Origin: Levilactobacillus brevis
GTDB lineage: Bacteria; Bacillota; Bacilli; Lactobacillales; Lactobacillaceae
Length of the DNA stretch: 40,035 nt
NCBI GenBank assembly: GCA_021383565.1
Contig: CP079700.1
Location: forward strand, 1-40,035
Direction: 5' to 3'
In this document: positions 24,360 to 32,193 of the stretch, one piece after another
How positions within the stretch are numbered: the stretch's first letter is position 1
How the letters are laid out: the number at the start of each line of letters is the position of its first letter
Position numbers and translations under genes: made by a program
Notes under the pieces: model-generated
What the model was told of the DNA's origin: nothing
The model's database searches: none
The model's input: the letters and a program-made list of their open reading frames with translations, nothing else

Positions 24360-26420
24360 TTACAAATGCATGCCCCCATCTTCATGCCGGTTTCGAGTTT
24401 GGTGTTGCCGTTGCTTTTTCGTCATTTCCCACTCAGTCTCCTTTAGTCCACGTAGTTGCTGCTTTCTTAGATAGTCCGTGTTCTTCGCATATAAAATGGT
24501 TATTAAGGCTTCGTCCAAAATATTAGTCAGGTAGTTTTTCGGGCTAGTTGGGTAATAATTAATGGCCTGATAGTCCTTAATCTGGTCTTGCTTATATTGA
24601 TCAAACCGTGTTGTCTGTTGTTTCAAACGGGCTTGCACCATTTCAATTTGTTTGTGATCCAACTTAGGATCTTGGCCACATTCGCCGATAAACAGTTGCC
24701 GGGTGCCATCATGTTTTAAGACCCGTTGCAGTCGATGATCCTGAATATCTTTTAATTCCATTTTACCTAACAGGTAATTCAAACCAGCTTGGTGTTGCTG
24801 ACTAGTAAAGACTACCGGTGGCTGCTGTTGCAATTGACTAAGATCATCGGCGCTTAATGGCTTTAATTCTGGGTCATAGTAAACCACAGCGGTATAGATT
24901 TGCTCCTTATCAATCGTCTCTAGCTTATCCAGGTCACTGTCCGGAAAAGCAGTCGTTAGAATGCTGTCGTATTGGGTTTGCACCACGGCTTTAACTTCCC
25001 GAATGACCCGTAAATCTTTGACCGCTTTAGAAATGAATTCGAGTTCGCTTGGTTCATAAACGGCTAGTATGCCCCGATCAGTATGCTTCAAATCGTCTAA
25101 CTGGTGACCATGTTTGGCTAGCACCGTGGTTAATTGCTTCTCAATTGTTTGGCCCTGCTGATTGACTAACTGCCAGCTGGTATATGGCCGCTTGGTAAAC
25201 GTCAATAATTGCTGGGTCAGTAGGTCGTTTCGAATATCCGCTAACCGTTCTGCTAATTCGCTACCTTTGAAAATCATTTGTTCACTATTAGTTTCTTTAA
25301 TCAGTTCCCGTCGTTCAGCCGCGGTTGTCTGTTCAAAATTAAGTTCCGGATAAAGCTTTTTCGTTGCTCGTTCCACCACTTTATTTAACAACTGATTAGC
25401 TTGTGCTAGTGATGTGGTTTGCTGGTCAATCGTGAGTAATTGCTTGGTCACATCTTCGCCAATCGCATGTTTAATTAATAAGCTGTTTTTCCAATTAAAC
25501 AGCATGCGCTGTTTATCGTCTAAATGCTCTAAATCGACATAGGTTTTCAATTGCTGACTTAGGTGGCTAATAGTGTGCTTTTCGGAAAATGATAGCTCGT
25601 CAGTTAATGCGTCAAAATGTTCATGATTTCTTATCTTTTCGTCAAGATTATGATATTTAGCTTGAGCGTTTCTTTGCGCTCTAACTTGTTGATTAAATGC
25701 TTTTCGATTTTTTCTTTGGCTGTTAATGCCTTCGTGTTGGGTAGGTGTCTCTTGAATCCCTTGATCGACAAATGATTTTTCGCTAATTCGATCGGGAATA
25801 TTTTTTTGTGCTAAAGACTGATTAACACTTGTTGCCCAATTATGCCGCCACTCATTAATTTTTTCCTTTTTATCCCAATCAACCAACCAAATTTTTCTTT
25901 GTTTTGGAAACCCGCTTTTGGTTAAAAGTTGCTTGCCATTTTCATCTTTAATGTACTGCGTCTTTGCTTTTAATCCCCAAGTACCATCGGGGTTAAAGGG
26001 CCGATTAGTTAACATCACATGAGCATGCGGATTATCCGGGTGCTCACGATGAATTGCGACATCAGCTACCATACCTTGATCGACAAAATTCTCTTGCACG
26101 TATTTAGTTAATAATTCTTTTTGTTCATCTGTACTTAACTCAATTGGTAAAGCTACGTTAAACTCTTTGGCATATCGTGAGTTTGATTTACGATCTTTCT
26201 TTTCAACTTCATTCCACAACTTCTCCCGATCACTCGCCCATTTTGGTGCATTCTTTGGTGTCAAAATAAAGCTTTCTGGCATAACCGAACGCGCATAAAA
26301 ATAGCTTCGGCCTTCTTTTTGATCGAATAACTTTTCACCACTTCGATAAGCAGCTCCAGCAATGGCACTACGTCCTTTACCAGCACTAATATTTTGAAAA
26401 CTCATGTGAAAAATTGCCAT
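24360..26420 (-). CDS. mobA: MOBQ-type relaxase (MobA/MobL family)
   Basis: This enzyme nicks oriT and stays bound to the 5' end of the transferred strand. Translation most likely begins at the ATG at 26420 ([18 protein letters not shown]), the conserved start of the family, giving 686 residues. A TTG 51 bases upstream is less convincing. The catalytic domain fills about 1-210. [14 protein letters not shown] lies near 17-30, a candidate Tyr is at 25, and the metal-binding HxH region [13 protein letters not shown] lies near 122-134. The remaining 450 residues are helical and Gln/Lys-rich, with no helicase motif visible. It points away from oriT and from two divergent TraD-like genes. Confidence 0.94.
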   Translation of the reverse strand: MAIFHMSFQNISAGKGRSAIAGAAYRSGEKLFDQKEGRSYFYARSVMPESFILTPKNAPKWASDREKLWNEVEKKDRKSNSRYAKEFNVALPIELSTDEQKELLTKYVQENFVDQGMVADVAIHREHPDNPHAHVMLTNRPFNPDGTWGLKAKTQYIKDENGKQLLTKSGFPKQRKIWLVDWDKKEKINEWRHNWATSVNQSLAQKNIPDRISEKSFVDQGIQETPTQHEGINSQRKNRKAFNQQVRAQRNAQAKYHNLDEKIRNHEHFDALTDELSFSEKHTISHLSQQLKTYVDLEHLDDKQRMLFNWKNSLLIKHAIGEDVTKQLLTIDQQTTSLAQANQLLNKVVERATKKLYPELNFEQTTAAERRELIKETNSEQMIFKGSELAERLADIRNDLLTQQLLTFTKRPYTSWQLVNQQGQTIEKQLTTVLAKHGHQLDDLKHTDRGILAVYEPSELEFISKAVKDLRVIREVKAVVQTQYDSILTTAFPDSDLDKLETIDKEQIYTAVVYYDPELKPLSADDLSQLQQQPPVVFTSQQHQAGLNYLLGKMELKDIQDHRLQRVLKHDGTRQLFIGECGQDPKLDHKQIEMVQARLKQQTTRFDQYKQDQIKDYQAINYYPTSPKNYLTNILDEALITILYAKNTDYLRKQQLRGLKETEWEMTKKQRQHQTRNRHEDGGMHL

Positions 26421-26509
26421 GTTGGTCACCGTCTTCCTTTGATTATATGAGTTTGACTTTGTTGTCGCCAACGGCGACTTCTAATACAGGTTTTAATGGG
26501 GTTAACACA

Positions 26510-26540
26510 ACATAGAATTTATTCTATGTGTAAGTGCGCA
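26510..26540 (+). other. oriT: Candidate origin of transfer (oriT), MOBQ/IncQ-like
   Basis: A perfect inverted repeat ACATAGAAT-TT-ATTCTATGT (26510-26529) is followed at once by GTAAGTGCGCA (26530-26540). TAAGTGCGC is the nick-region core of the IncQ-like oriT family used by MOBQ relaxases. The site lies 90-120 bases upstream of the relaxase start and between the divergent relaxase and TraD-like genes, where oriT is expected. The usual CCCT after the core is CATT here. By analogy the nick falls in or just after GTGCG on the plus strand. DNA to the right would enter the recipient first. Confidence 0.8.
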
Positions 26541-26691
26541 TTGACCTCGTTTCACTCGGTCTGCTGATTCTCCTGAATTTACTTTTAGTGTATGCCTTCC
26601 GCTTCGCTATTTCAAATTTTATACTTTGACTTAACGTTTCTTATATGATATAGTTTCGGTGATTATTTCTAATATGATTGGAGGGATCGTT

Positions 26692-26901
26692 ATGTCTCAA
26701 AGTAACTTAGAAAAACAAGAAGCTAAATTAAAAGCCCTTAATCAAAAAATTAAGGACGAAAAAAATAAGATTGAACAACGGCTAGGTAAACAAATCATCA
26801 GTCAAGCCAATTTAGATTATGCTAATTTGTCTAACGATCAGATTAAGCTTTTAGCCAAGCAATTTTCTGAATTTTTAAAGGTAAAGTCCGTAGATCGTTA
26901 G
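26692..26901 (+). CDS. Small TraD-like relaxosome accessory protein, copy 1
   Basis: This is a 69-residue protein from the ATG at 26692, which has a GGAGGGATCGTT ribosome site. An upstream ATG at 26659 is less likely. It is helical and begins with a short coiled coil (LEKQEAKLKALNQKIKDEKN), then RLGKQIISQANLDYANLSNDQIKLLAKQF. The layout, and the RLG-x-QII stretch, resemble the small TraD-type accessory proteins of MOBQ relaxases. It is divergent from the relaxase gene across oriT. It is a paralogue of the next gene. Confidence 0.75.
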   Translation: MSQSNLEKQEAKLKALNQKIKDEKNKIEQRLGKQIISQANLDYANLSNDQIKLLAKQFSEFLKVKSVDR

Positions 26902-26923
26902 CCATACGAGATGGGGAAATTCC

Positions 26924-27202
26924 ATGTCTAATAAATATGAAAAACTAGTCGAGCAGCAAGCGCGTTTAAAACAAAAAATTGAGCGGGAAGATTTTAAATT
27001 ACGACAATCTAAATACTATGAAAATCGGCAAGCCCGCAAAGCCCGTTCTCGTCGATTAATTCAAAAAGGGGCTTTATTAGAAAAGTACTTTCAAGCTAAT
27101 AACCTCTCGGTCGAACAAACCGAAGAACTTTTAAAAACATTTGCTGACTATGTTAACGCCCATAAACCGGATAAATTAAAAAACGATCAACCTAATAACT
27201 AG
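26924..27202 (+). CDS. Small TraD-like relaxosome accessory protein, copy 2
   Basis: The 92-residue basic protein has an N-terminal coiled coil (LVEQQARLKQKIEREDFKLR), then KARSRRLIQKGALLEKYF near 39-56, which closely resembles the core of TraD-type conjugation accessory proteins, and NNLSVEQTEELLKTF near 60-74. The first gene has the same pattern with NLSNDQIKLLAKQF, so the two are paralogues. It probably helps the relaxase bind or melt oriT. ATGGGGA before the start is a weak ribosome site. The last codons overlap, on the other strand, the end of the PemK-like pseudogene (27192-27202). Confidence 0.8.
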   Translation: MSNKYEKLVEQQARLKQKIEREDFKLRQSKYYENRQARKARSRRLIQKGALLEKYFQANNLSVEQTEELLKTFADYVNAHKPDKLKNDQPNN

Positions 27203-27696
27203 GCCGATCGTTTTTATTTTCAGGATTGTTTTTTGGCTTAATTTCTGGATTGTGTTTAGCAAAGTCTTTTAACTGTTTTTGAATTCTTTGTGTAAGCTCG
27301 GCTTTACTTTCTTTGTGCTTCCTTTTACTTGATCGCTGTTGAATTATCTTTTGACCCTTACTTCTTCTTTTTGATTTTAGATCAAGCGTAAAATCTGAAA
27401 TTTTATTTTGATCTAGCTTACTTAAATGACCGATTTCTTTAAAGTTTAAACCGGCTTTGGGAAAGCGATAAATATTACCAAGATCGACCCAGGAAGGTTT
27501 CTTCAACCCAGCGGATTGCCAATCTTGAATCGGATAATATTGTTGCTTGATATAAGCCGACTTCTTTTCATACTGAAGTAATTTTAAAAGCCTCGACCGT
27601 CTGCTCTGATACCCGACGAATTAAAACTGGTCGAGACTTGCCACCGTTAGTTTCTACAAAACTAACGTATAGGCTGACTAAGTCATTAGTCCTCAT
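27192..27696 (-). pseudogene. PemK/MazF-type toxin gene broken by a 1-bp frameshift
   Basis: From an ATG at 27696, overlapping the RelB-type antitoxin stop by 11 bases, the frame reads LVSLYVSFVETNGGKSRPVL and then EAFKITS. It hits a stop just after KITS. One base less near 27573 would continue it as YEKKSAYIKQQYYPIQDWQ and KKPSWVDLGNIYRF, exactly the middle of lactobacillar PemK/MazF-like mRNA interferases. The restored protein would have about 167 residues. The C-terminal 60 residues are Lys/Gln-rich and end with KQLKDFAKHNPEIKPK, like the tail of the ArdC-like protein. So the toxin is probably inactive unless the extra base is a sequencing error or is bypassed. Confidence 0.8.
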
Positions 27697-27967
27697 CTGG
27701 ATCGTTGAGCCAATCAGCGACCTCTTTAGCGTCTTTGAACTCGGTGACTGGTGTCCCTTCGGTCGCCTTTAAAAAGCGTAAATTAGCTCTTTCTTCTTCG
27801 GTTAAAGACGCATTAAAAGGTAAAGCACCATTAGCAACAATCCGCTTGTAAAACATGTTAATGGCCGTGGTTGGATTTAAGCCCAATTCGCTTAAAACTG
27901 CTTCGGTATCATCGGCCAAATCTTTATCAATCTTGACTTGGACCCGTTTCTTTTCCTTAACTGCCAT
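27686..27967 (-). CDS. relB: RelB/DinJ-family antitoxin
   Basis: This is the antitoxin of a type II toxin-antitoxin pair: it binds the toxin and represses its own promoter. The 93 residues begin with a ribbon-helix-helix segment (KRVQVKIDKDLADDTEAVLSELGLNPTTAI, about 7-36, typical of RelB/DinJ), followed by MFYKRIVANGALPF, which is very typical of the family. The acidic C-terminus (VADWLNDPDED) is where the toxin binds. GGAGATGAG precedes the ATG. The partner toxin gene overlaps its end by 11 bases and is frameshifted. The pairing of RelB with a PemK-type toxin is known from lactobacilli. Confidence 0.92.
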   Translation of the reverse strand: MAVKEKKRVQVKIDKDLADDTEAVLSELGLNPTTAINMFYKRIVANGALPFNASLTEEERANLRFLKATEGTPVTEFKDAKEVADWLNDPDED

Positions 27968-27999
27968 GATTGTCTCATCTCCTGTCTTTTGCTACTACC

Positions 28000-28028
28000 A
28001 TTATACTACCTTTTGAGTACCTTATCAA
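28000..28028 (-). promoter_or_regulatory. Promoter of the RelB-type antitoxin gene
   Basis: On the minus strand, TTGATA (28028-28023) and TATAAT (28005-28000) are 17 bases apart, a near-consensus promoter about 35 bases upstream of the antitoxin ATG. RelB proteins usually repress such promoters. Confidence 0.75.
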
Positions 28029-28153
28029 TAGATAAAGCCCTGGCCTCAAATCACTTGAGCTTGGCGTTGATCTAAAGGCTGAATTTTTGAGCTGGGTAGC
28101 TCTGGCACTCATTTAAAAGCCCCTATTCTTCTGTTTAAGCCATTTAAATCTAG

Positions 28154-29004
28154 GGACTGTCTGAAAACTTAAAATTCAGGTACAATCTGAGGAAAAACGA
28201 ATCGAGGCATTCCGATGACAACACCTAAACGATACGAACTGGAAGATGCTCAGTGGGACCGAATCAAAGGATACTTCCCGCCATACCGGACTGGCCGTCC
28301 ATCAAGCCTAGACAACCGTACCGCCCTCAACGCTATCCTCTGGCTCATGCGCAGCGGGGCTCCTTGGCGTGATCTACCTGAACGCTATGGCTCTTGGAAA
28401 ACGGTGTATAGTCGCTTCCGAGCCTGGGTAAGTTCAGGCTTGTTCGAACAGGTTTTTCTCGAATTGATTGACGATCCCGACATGGAAAACTTGAGCTTAG
28501 ATTCAACGATCGTTCGAGCGCATCAAAAGGCCACTGGGGCAAAAAAAACGCCGAATGTATGGTCGAAAATCAAGCTATTGGACTAAGTCGAGGTGGCCGA
28601 ACGACCAAGATTCACGCACTCGTTGACGGATTAGGGAATCCCTTGGGTTTTCGCCTAACAGGTGGTCAAGTACATGATAGCCAAGTTGCCAGTGAGTTGC
28701 TGGAAGGCTTCGATATTTCTCAATCAAATATTATCGCGGACAAAGCCTATGGCACCGCGAAACTTCGCCAGTATATTGAAGATAAAGCAGGCGTCTATAC
28801 CATTCCGCCAAAGGAAAATACCAAAGACAAGTGGACCTGTGATTACCACGTTTATTGTGAGCGCCATTTGATTGAGAACTTCTTTAATCAGTTGAAGAAC
28901 TTTCGTAGGATTGCAACGCGTTATGATAAGCTCGCTCATGTTTATCTGGCTACGGTCTACATTGCCTCAATTTGCATCTTACTTAAGTAGTTTTCAGACG
29001 GACC
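28154..29004. mobile_element. IS5-family (IS427 group) insertion sequence
   Basis: The element is 851 bp with imperfect inverted repeats: GGACTGTCTGAAAACT at the left and the complement of GGTCCGTCTGAAAACT at the right. The tetranucleotide CTAG flanks it on both sides (28150-28153 and 29005-29008). That is the YTAR-type target known for this group, and here also a visible duplication. The transposase lies inside in two overlapping frames. This is the clearest intact insertion in the window. Confidence 0.9.
28215..28990 (+). CDS. IS5-family transposase made by -1 frameshifting
   Basis: This DDE transposase is read in two frames. The first (28215-28586) encodes MTTPKRYELEDAQWDRIKGY, the N-terminal part and DSTIVRAHQ with the first Asp. 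The second (open to 28990) encodes AIGLSRGGRTTKIHALVDGL, IIADKAYGT with the second Asp, and RHLIENFFNQLKNFRRIATR with the Glu. The overlap holds A AAA AAA in the right phase (28541-28547), a canonical slippery heptamer. A -1 shift there joins the frames after GAKKN. Frameshifting of this kind is known in the IS427 group, so the element is probably functional. Confidence 0.88.
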
Positions 29005-29073
29005 CTAGCTTAAGCATAAAGGAGGTTAGTAAGTCTTAAAACCGCTTATAAAGGATTTTGCAGCCTTTTAGGA

Positions 29074-29415
29074 CTAGTAGTACAACCCACTGTTATCGTT
29101 GTCGGCCGACTTTTCTTCTTCGGGGTGTTTGGCCGCATATTCTCTAGCCGCTTGTTTATTCCACCAAACGCCAAATAGGTTTTGCATGGTGCCGTACAGG
29201 TAATTTTCCACGTTCTTGATGTGCTTCTCATTACTTCTTAGGACGTTAAAGTAGCGTCTCAAGGCTTTAGTCATTAGCGGTTTAAGTTCTTCATCATCAA
29301 GTGGGATTATGACGCCAATATCTTTGTGATCTTTCTCAACTCGGTACTTAGCATTTAAGATAATGCCAATGAAGCGCCGCATTTGTTGCGGGGTACGGCA
29401 CCAAAAACTAAGCAG
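29074..29415 (-). pseudogene. C-terminal fragment of a plasmid replication initiator (RepA-like)
   Basis: The open frame contains TPQQMRRFIGIILNAKYRVE, then ALRRYFNVLRSNEKHIKNVE and NYLYGTMQNLFGVWWNKQAA near its end. The YLYGTMQNLF pattern resembles the C-terminal domain of RepA-type initiators, where it is a small helical domain. The frame is closed upstream by a stop at 29416-29418, with no N-terminal DNA-binding domain and no clear ribosome site. I therefore read it as the last third of a rep gene left after deletion. The IS5 element lies about 70 bases beyond its stop. No intact replication gene is seen elsewhere, so the real replicon would have to be outside the window. Confidence 0.6.
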
Positions 29416-29483
29416 TCATGTTACAGCACCCAAGTAAAAGCTACGAAGATAAAAAACATTCATCCTCAAAATATGTAACCTAG

Positions 29484-29521
29484 AAAAAAGGCCTCCAGTG
29501 TTAAACCGGGAGCCTTTTTTA
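29484..29521. terminator. Possible bidirectional terminator
   Basis: AAAAAAGGC (29484-29492) can pair with GCCTTTTTT (29512-29520), with a partly paired middle. It has A-run and T-run sides, so it could act on either strand. It stands between the RepA-like fragment and the hypothetical gene at 29697. Confidence 0.55.
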
Positions 29522-29696
29522 GTATACCAATTTCTACTTCACATAAGGCGGCTTATCCCAAGTAACCCACATTCACCGCGGTACTTCCACATTCCGTTAT
29601 TTTTTGATTGTGAACTTGTCCAAAAAAGAAGTGATATAGGTCGCAGATTGGTTTTAATTGGGGAAAGGAAGTTTGTGAAATTTACTGGTATTACTC

Positions 29697-29981
29697 CTAG
29701 ACCATTCCCTTAAATTCAACTGTCTCATTCTTTGTATTAACCAAAAATTTGCCAACACTTCCCCGATACTTCACTGATACTTTAAATGAATACTTGTAAT
29801 TTACCCGAGTGTATCGAATACTACTAATTCTTCCCTGATACCCTTGACTACGCAAAACTCTCTTCACTTGGTTCCTTTGTCGCTCAGTAATTCTTGCAGA
29901 ACTCCGATAGATTGTCTTCTTAACGATTACATCTGGATTCAATGGAACAATGTAATCCTTACATTCCAACAATGCCACCAA
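29697..29981 (-). CDS. Hypothetical small basic protein
   Basis: The 94-residue reading frame starts with GTG. It is basic, with alternating strands in the second half (GRISSIRYTRVNYKYSFKVS). The frame stays open upstream for about 24 more codons without a good start, so the gene may be 5'-truncated or may use a weak start. The ribosome site is poor. I do not recognise the family. It lies in a 1.4-kb stretch with few other genes. It may be a real plasmid gene or a decayed one. Confidence 0.4.
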   Translation of the reverse strand: MVALLECKDYIVPLNPDVIVKKTIYRSSARITERQRNQVKRVLRSQGYQGRISSIRYTRVNYKYSFKVSVKYRGSVGKFLVNTKNETVEFKGMV

Positions 29982-30448
29982 CTTTCTTTGGAATATTGCT
30001 TGACGCGTTACGTTTTTCCATTCAGTTTAGAGGGAGTGACGTTTTGAGCGCAGAATTGTTCCCTGAAATCAGCTATTTGGAATAACTGAACCAGAGTACA
30101 ATTCTACTACTAAAAGTTTCCCCTTAGTTCGTCGGTCGTTAACGCCCGTCGCTTGTCTGTACAATTGCGGTATTGCTACCACCACTCATTATAAACCTAC
30201 GTTTTCGGTTTAGCCTACTAAAAAACGCCCTAGAAGGCGTTGATGATACGTATTTATTTTTGTTCGATCACCAACTAATCAATGGCACCAAGCCGAAGCT
30301 TCGTTTTACCACCCGCGCCGTTAATGGTCGCGCTCACCATTCACCACCCAGCCGTACAGATAACCTTGTTGTGGTATAGCCAGATTTATTGAAGTCGCCC
30401 TGGCAAACGTGTCCCCTTGGATTTAGACCCCAGCTTGTCCCCTAGGGC
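29982..30448. other. Intergenic stretch with no supported gene
   Basis: I see no convincing coding region here. Short frames exist on both strands, but none has a good start and ribosome site. On the minus strand there is a terminator at 30219-30241 and the sequence GGGGACA occurs twice (around 30400-30435), so an RNA may be made leftward from about 30430. This would be the natural place for part of a replication control region. Confidence 0.4.
30219..30241 (-). terminator. Rho-independent terminator, minus strand
   Basis: Read on the minus strand, AACGCC (30241-30236) pairs with GGCGTT (30229-30224) across a 6-base loop and is followed by a run of T (30225-30220). No minus-strand gene ends just upstream, so it probably ends a non-coding transcript. 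Confidence 0.65.
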
Positions 30449-30477
30449 TTTAAAAATCGCACCGGCCATGTTATAAT
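30449..30477 (+). promoter_or_regulatory. Promoter of a small-RNA-like unit
   Basis: TTTAAA (30449-30454) and TATAAT (30472-30477) are 17 bases apart. The promoter is followed after about 60 bases by a terminator, with no open reading frame between. Confidence 0.6.
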
Positions 30478-30483
30478 AGTCGT

Positions 30484-30541
30484 TAAACAATATGACTTTT
30501 ATGTGTGGCGCTCACCAATTCCAGTTGGTGGGTGTTTTTTT
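30484..30541 (+). ncRNA. Candidate small RNA ahead of the partition locus
   Basis: A promoter at 30449-30477 predicts a start near 30484. A strong hairpin, CTCACCAA (30511-30518) with TTGGTGGG (30525-30532), is followed by seven Ts (30535-30541). The RNA would be about 58 nt. It lies between the rep-like fragment and parA, so copy-number control (counter-transcribed RNA) or control of a lost rep gene is plausible. No target can be named. Confidence 0.5.
30511..30541 (+). terminator. Rho-independent terminator
   Basis: The stem CACCAA/TTGGTG (30513-30518 and 30525-30530) is extended by two more pairs, with loop TTCCAG and TTTTTTT after it. It would also isolate parA from upstream transcription. 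Confidence 0.75.
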
Positions 30542-30608
30542 ATGTTCTGTTTTAATTGCACAACTAATAATAGACGCTTTTATGCCAATTGTAAAGGCAA
30601 ATCGTAAA

Positions 30609-30838
30609 AGTCTCCTTTTTCAAAATGTTTAAAAGGAGACTAGTACACTAGGATAAAAGGAGACAAGGAGACTAGTGTACTAGTGCCCCTTTTATACAAA
30701 AACAGGTCTATATTTAACAGCTTTATGCTTTTATCTCCTAATCTCTTAGTGTATAAGGAGACAAGGGGATTAGTACACTAGTACACTAGTCTCCTTAATT
30801 TGTTTTATTTAATGTAAAAGTGTACTATTGCATTAAAT
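30609..30838. repeat. parS: Centromere-like (parS) repeats upstream of parA
   Basis: The 9-mer GTACACTAG or its complement occurs at 30643, 30674 (inverted), 30773 and 30781, with the last two partly tandem (TAGTACACTAGTACACTAGT at 30771-30790). Each is near a GGAGAC or GTCTCC block, giving dyads such as ACTAGTGTACTAGT (30671-30684). AGTCTCCTTTT and AAAAGGAGACT (30609-30641) form a hairpin. Closer to the gene, ATTTAATG (30807-30814) and CATTAAAT (30831-30838) form another dyad that may cover the promoter. Such repeats ahead of parA are typical binding sites for the partner ParB and also autoregulate the operon. Confidence 0.75.
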
Positions 30839-30857
30839 ACATAAGTGAGGTGTCCAA

Positions 30858-31763
30858 ATGGGATATGTTATTGTAAATGCTCAGCAAAAGGGCGGCGTTG
30901 GAAAAACAACCGATACTGTCATGGAAGCTGTTGTTGCCTCTTCATTTTACAACAAAAAAGTTTTAGTTATAGATACCGATTTGCAGGGAAATGCAACACA
31001 GTTCTTAGCTAAAACATTTCAAGTTTTGACATTTAATCAATCATTCATGAGCTGTATAGAAGATGGTTCCTTAGAAAAAGGGATTGTTTCTCTTTCTGAT
31101 AACTTGGATTTAATTGGCTCCGATTACGACACAAGAAAATTTGGAGATTTCCTTGATAATAAATTTTCCAGTATAAGTGATCGAACTTTTTATCTTAGCA
31201 AGCTAGTAAACAAAATAAAAGATAGATATGACTACATATTTATCGACGTTCCTCCTTCGACAGATATTAAAGTTGACAACGCCATGGTATGTGCTGATTA
31301 CATTATCGTTATTCAGGAAACACAACAATTTGCTTTCGATGGGTCTAAACGTCTTGTCTTAACATATCTTCAAACATTAGCAGACGATTTTGGGGATAAA
31401 GTTCATTTTCAAGTTGCCGGAATACTTCCAGTCTTGCTACAGGCTAAACGTCCACTTCATCAAAGAATCGTAAAAGAAACAATTGAATATTTTGGAAAAG
31501 ACAATGTATTCAATAATATTGTAAATAACCATGCGAGATTGGAGTGGTATGCAGCTCAGGGGATTCAGTTTGAAGATTACCATGACAAGCGCGTTTGGGG
31601 ACTATTTGCTGATATATTCTCTGAACTGGAATTAAGAATCAAGTCCTTTGAAAATACAGGAGATATAGAAAATTTCACTTATGCTCATCAGTTTATAACT
31701 GGTAACAAGCTTACAAGCAAAGGAAAGGCGATGACTGTCAGTGGCTTTGATCAAGCGAAATAA
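30858..31763 (+). CDS. parA: ParA-family partition ATPase
   Basis: This plasmid partition ATPase binds DNA non-specifically and, with its partner and parS, separates plasmid copies at cell division. The 301 residues begin with the deviant Walker A KGGVGKTTDT (residues 11-20) and continue with VLVIDTDLQGNATQ near 36-49 and YIFIDVPPSTD near 128-138. No N-terminal helix-turn-helix is present, so it is the small ParA type, whose partner protein acts as repressor. A good ribosome site (GTGAGGTG) precedes the ATG. Its last 23 bases overlap the next gene. The parS-like repeats lie just upstream. Confidence 0.95.
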   Translation: MGYVIVNAQQKGGVGKTTDTVMEAVVASSFYNKKVLVIDTDLQGNATQFLAKTFQVLTFNQSFMSCIEDGSLEKGIVSLSDNLDLIGSDYDTRKFGDFLDNKFSSISDRTFYLSKLVNKIKDRYDYIFIDVPPSTDIKVDNAMVCADYIIVIQETQQFAFDGSKRLVLTYLQTLADDFGDKVHFQVAGILPVLLQAKRPLHQRIVKETIEYFGKDNVFNNIVNNHARLEWYAAQGIQFEDYHDKRVWGLFADIFSELELRIKSFENTGDIENFTYAHQFITGNKLTSKGKAMTVSGFDQAK

Positions 31764-32016
31764 TAATCAGCAGGTTACCATTCAAAAAAAAGCTAACGTT
31801 TCAAGAGATTTAGACGCTTCTAAATATAAGAGCTATCAGCGGAAGACACTGAAGGTTGATCCTCCAGTTTACGAATTAGTAAAAACAATTTCTTACGTAA
31901 CAGATGTGAAAATGTATGATCTCGTTCGTGAGATGGCAAATATTTATCTAGAGAAAAATGTAGATGTCCGTGACCGTGAAAATATAATTCGAATGATAAA
32001 CCAAAAAGGAGATTAG
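31741..32016 (+). CDS. Small ParB-like partner (probable centromere-binding protein)
   Basis: The 91-residue basic protein starts with GTG inside parA, in another frame. A disordered basic N-terminus (about 1-30) is followed by a compact helical domain with QRKTLKVDPPVYELVKTISY and DVKMYDLVREMANIYLEKN, the pattern of ribbon-helix-helix partition proteins. Size, overlap with parA and repeats on both sides support a role as the centromere-binding partner and repressor. The name parB is used only by position. The stop codon is the first of four tandem octamers. Confidence 0.82.
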   Translation: MALIKRNNNQQVTIQKKANVSRDLDASKYKSYQRKTLKVDPPVYELVKTISYVTDVKMYDLVREMANIYLEKNVDVRDRENIIRMINQKGD

Positions 32017-32045
32017 GAGATTAGGAGATTAGGAGATTAGTCTCC
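32008..32045 (+). repeat. Four tandem GGAGATTA octamers after the partition operon
   Basis: GGAGATTA repeats with a period of eight (starts at 32008, 32016, 32024 and 32032). The last copy runs into GTCTCC, so GGAGA and TCTCC (32032-32045) also form a small dyad. The repeats share the GGAGA block of the upstream parS-like array, so they may be a second binding site for the same partner. The stop codon of the ParB-like gene is inside the first copy. Confidence 0.7.
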
Positions 32046-32113
32046 TATTCTCTCAGACGACACGTTCACTTTTTAGACGTATACTTGTCCGTTTAAATGA
32101 AGTAGAATGTACA

Positions 32114-32151
32114 CAAAAAAGGCCACCCACCTCGTAATGAGATGAGTGGTC
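32114..32151 (-). terminator. Terminator on the minus strand
   Basis: GGCCACCCACCTC (32121-32133) pairs with GAGATGAGTGGTC (32139-32151) with few mismatches. On the minus strand a run of Ts follows (complement of the As at 32115-32120). It lies about 40 bases after the small coiled-coil gene at 32194 and may also block transcription from parA. Confidence 0.7.
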
Positions 32152-32193
32152 ATTTGGTTGTGTCAATCTTGAAGGATTAACTTAATCCTAGCA

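Noticed and set aside
26471..26541. Relaxase starting at the TTG at 26471
   Set aside because: The family's conserved start MAIFHMSF is at the ATG at 26420. The upstream extension is not family-like.
30173..30379. A 68-codon plus-strand frame in the region before parA
   Set aside because: It has no ribosome site, an odd composition and crosses the minus-strand terminator. It looks non-coding.
30601..30790. CRISPR-like array upstream of parA
   Set aside because: The repeats are short (about 9 bp), unevenly spaced and in both orientations, without uniform spacers or cas genes. They fit a centromere instead.
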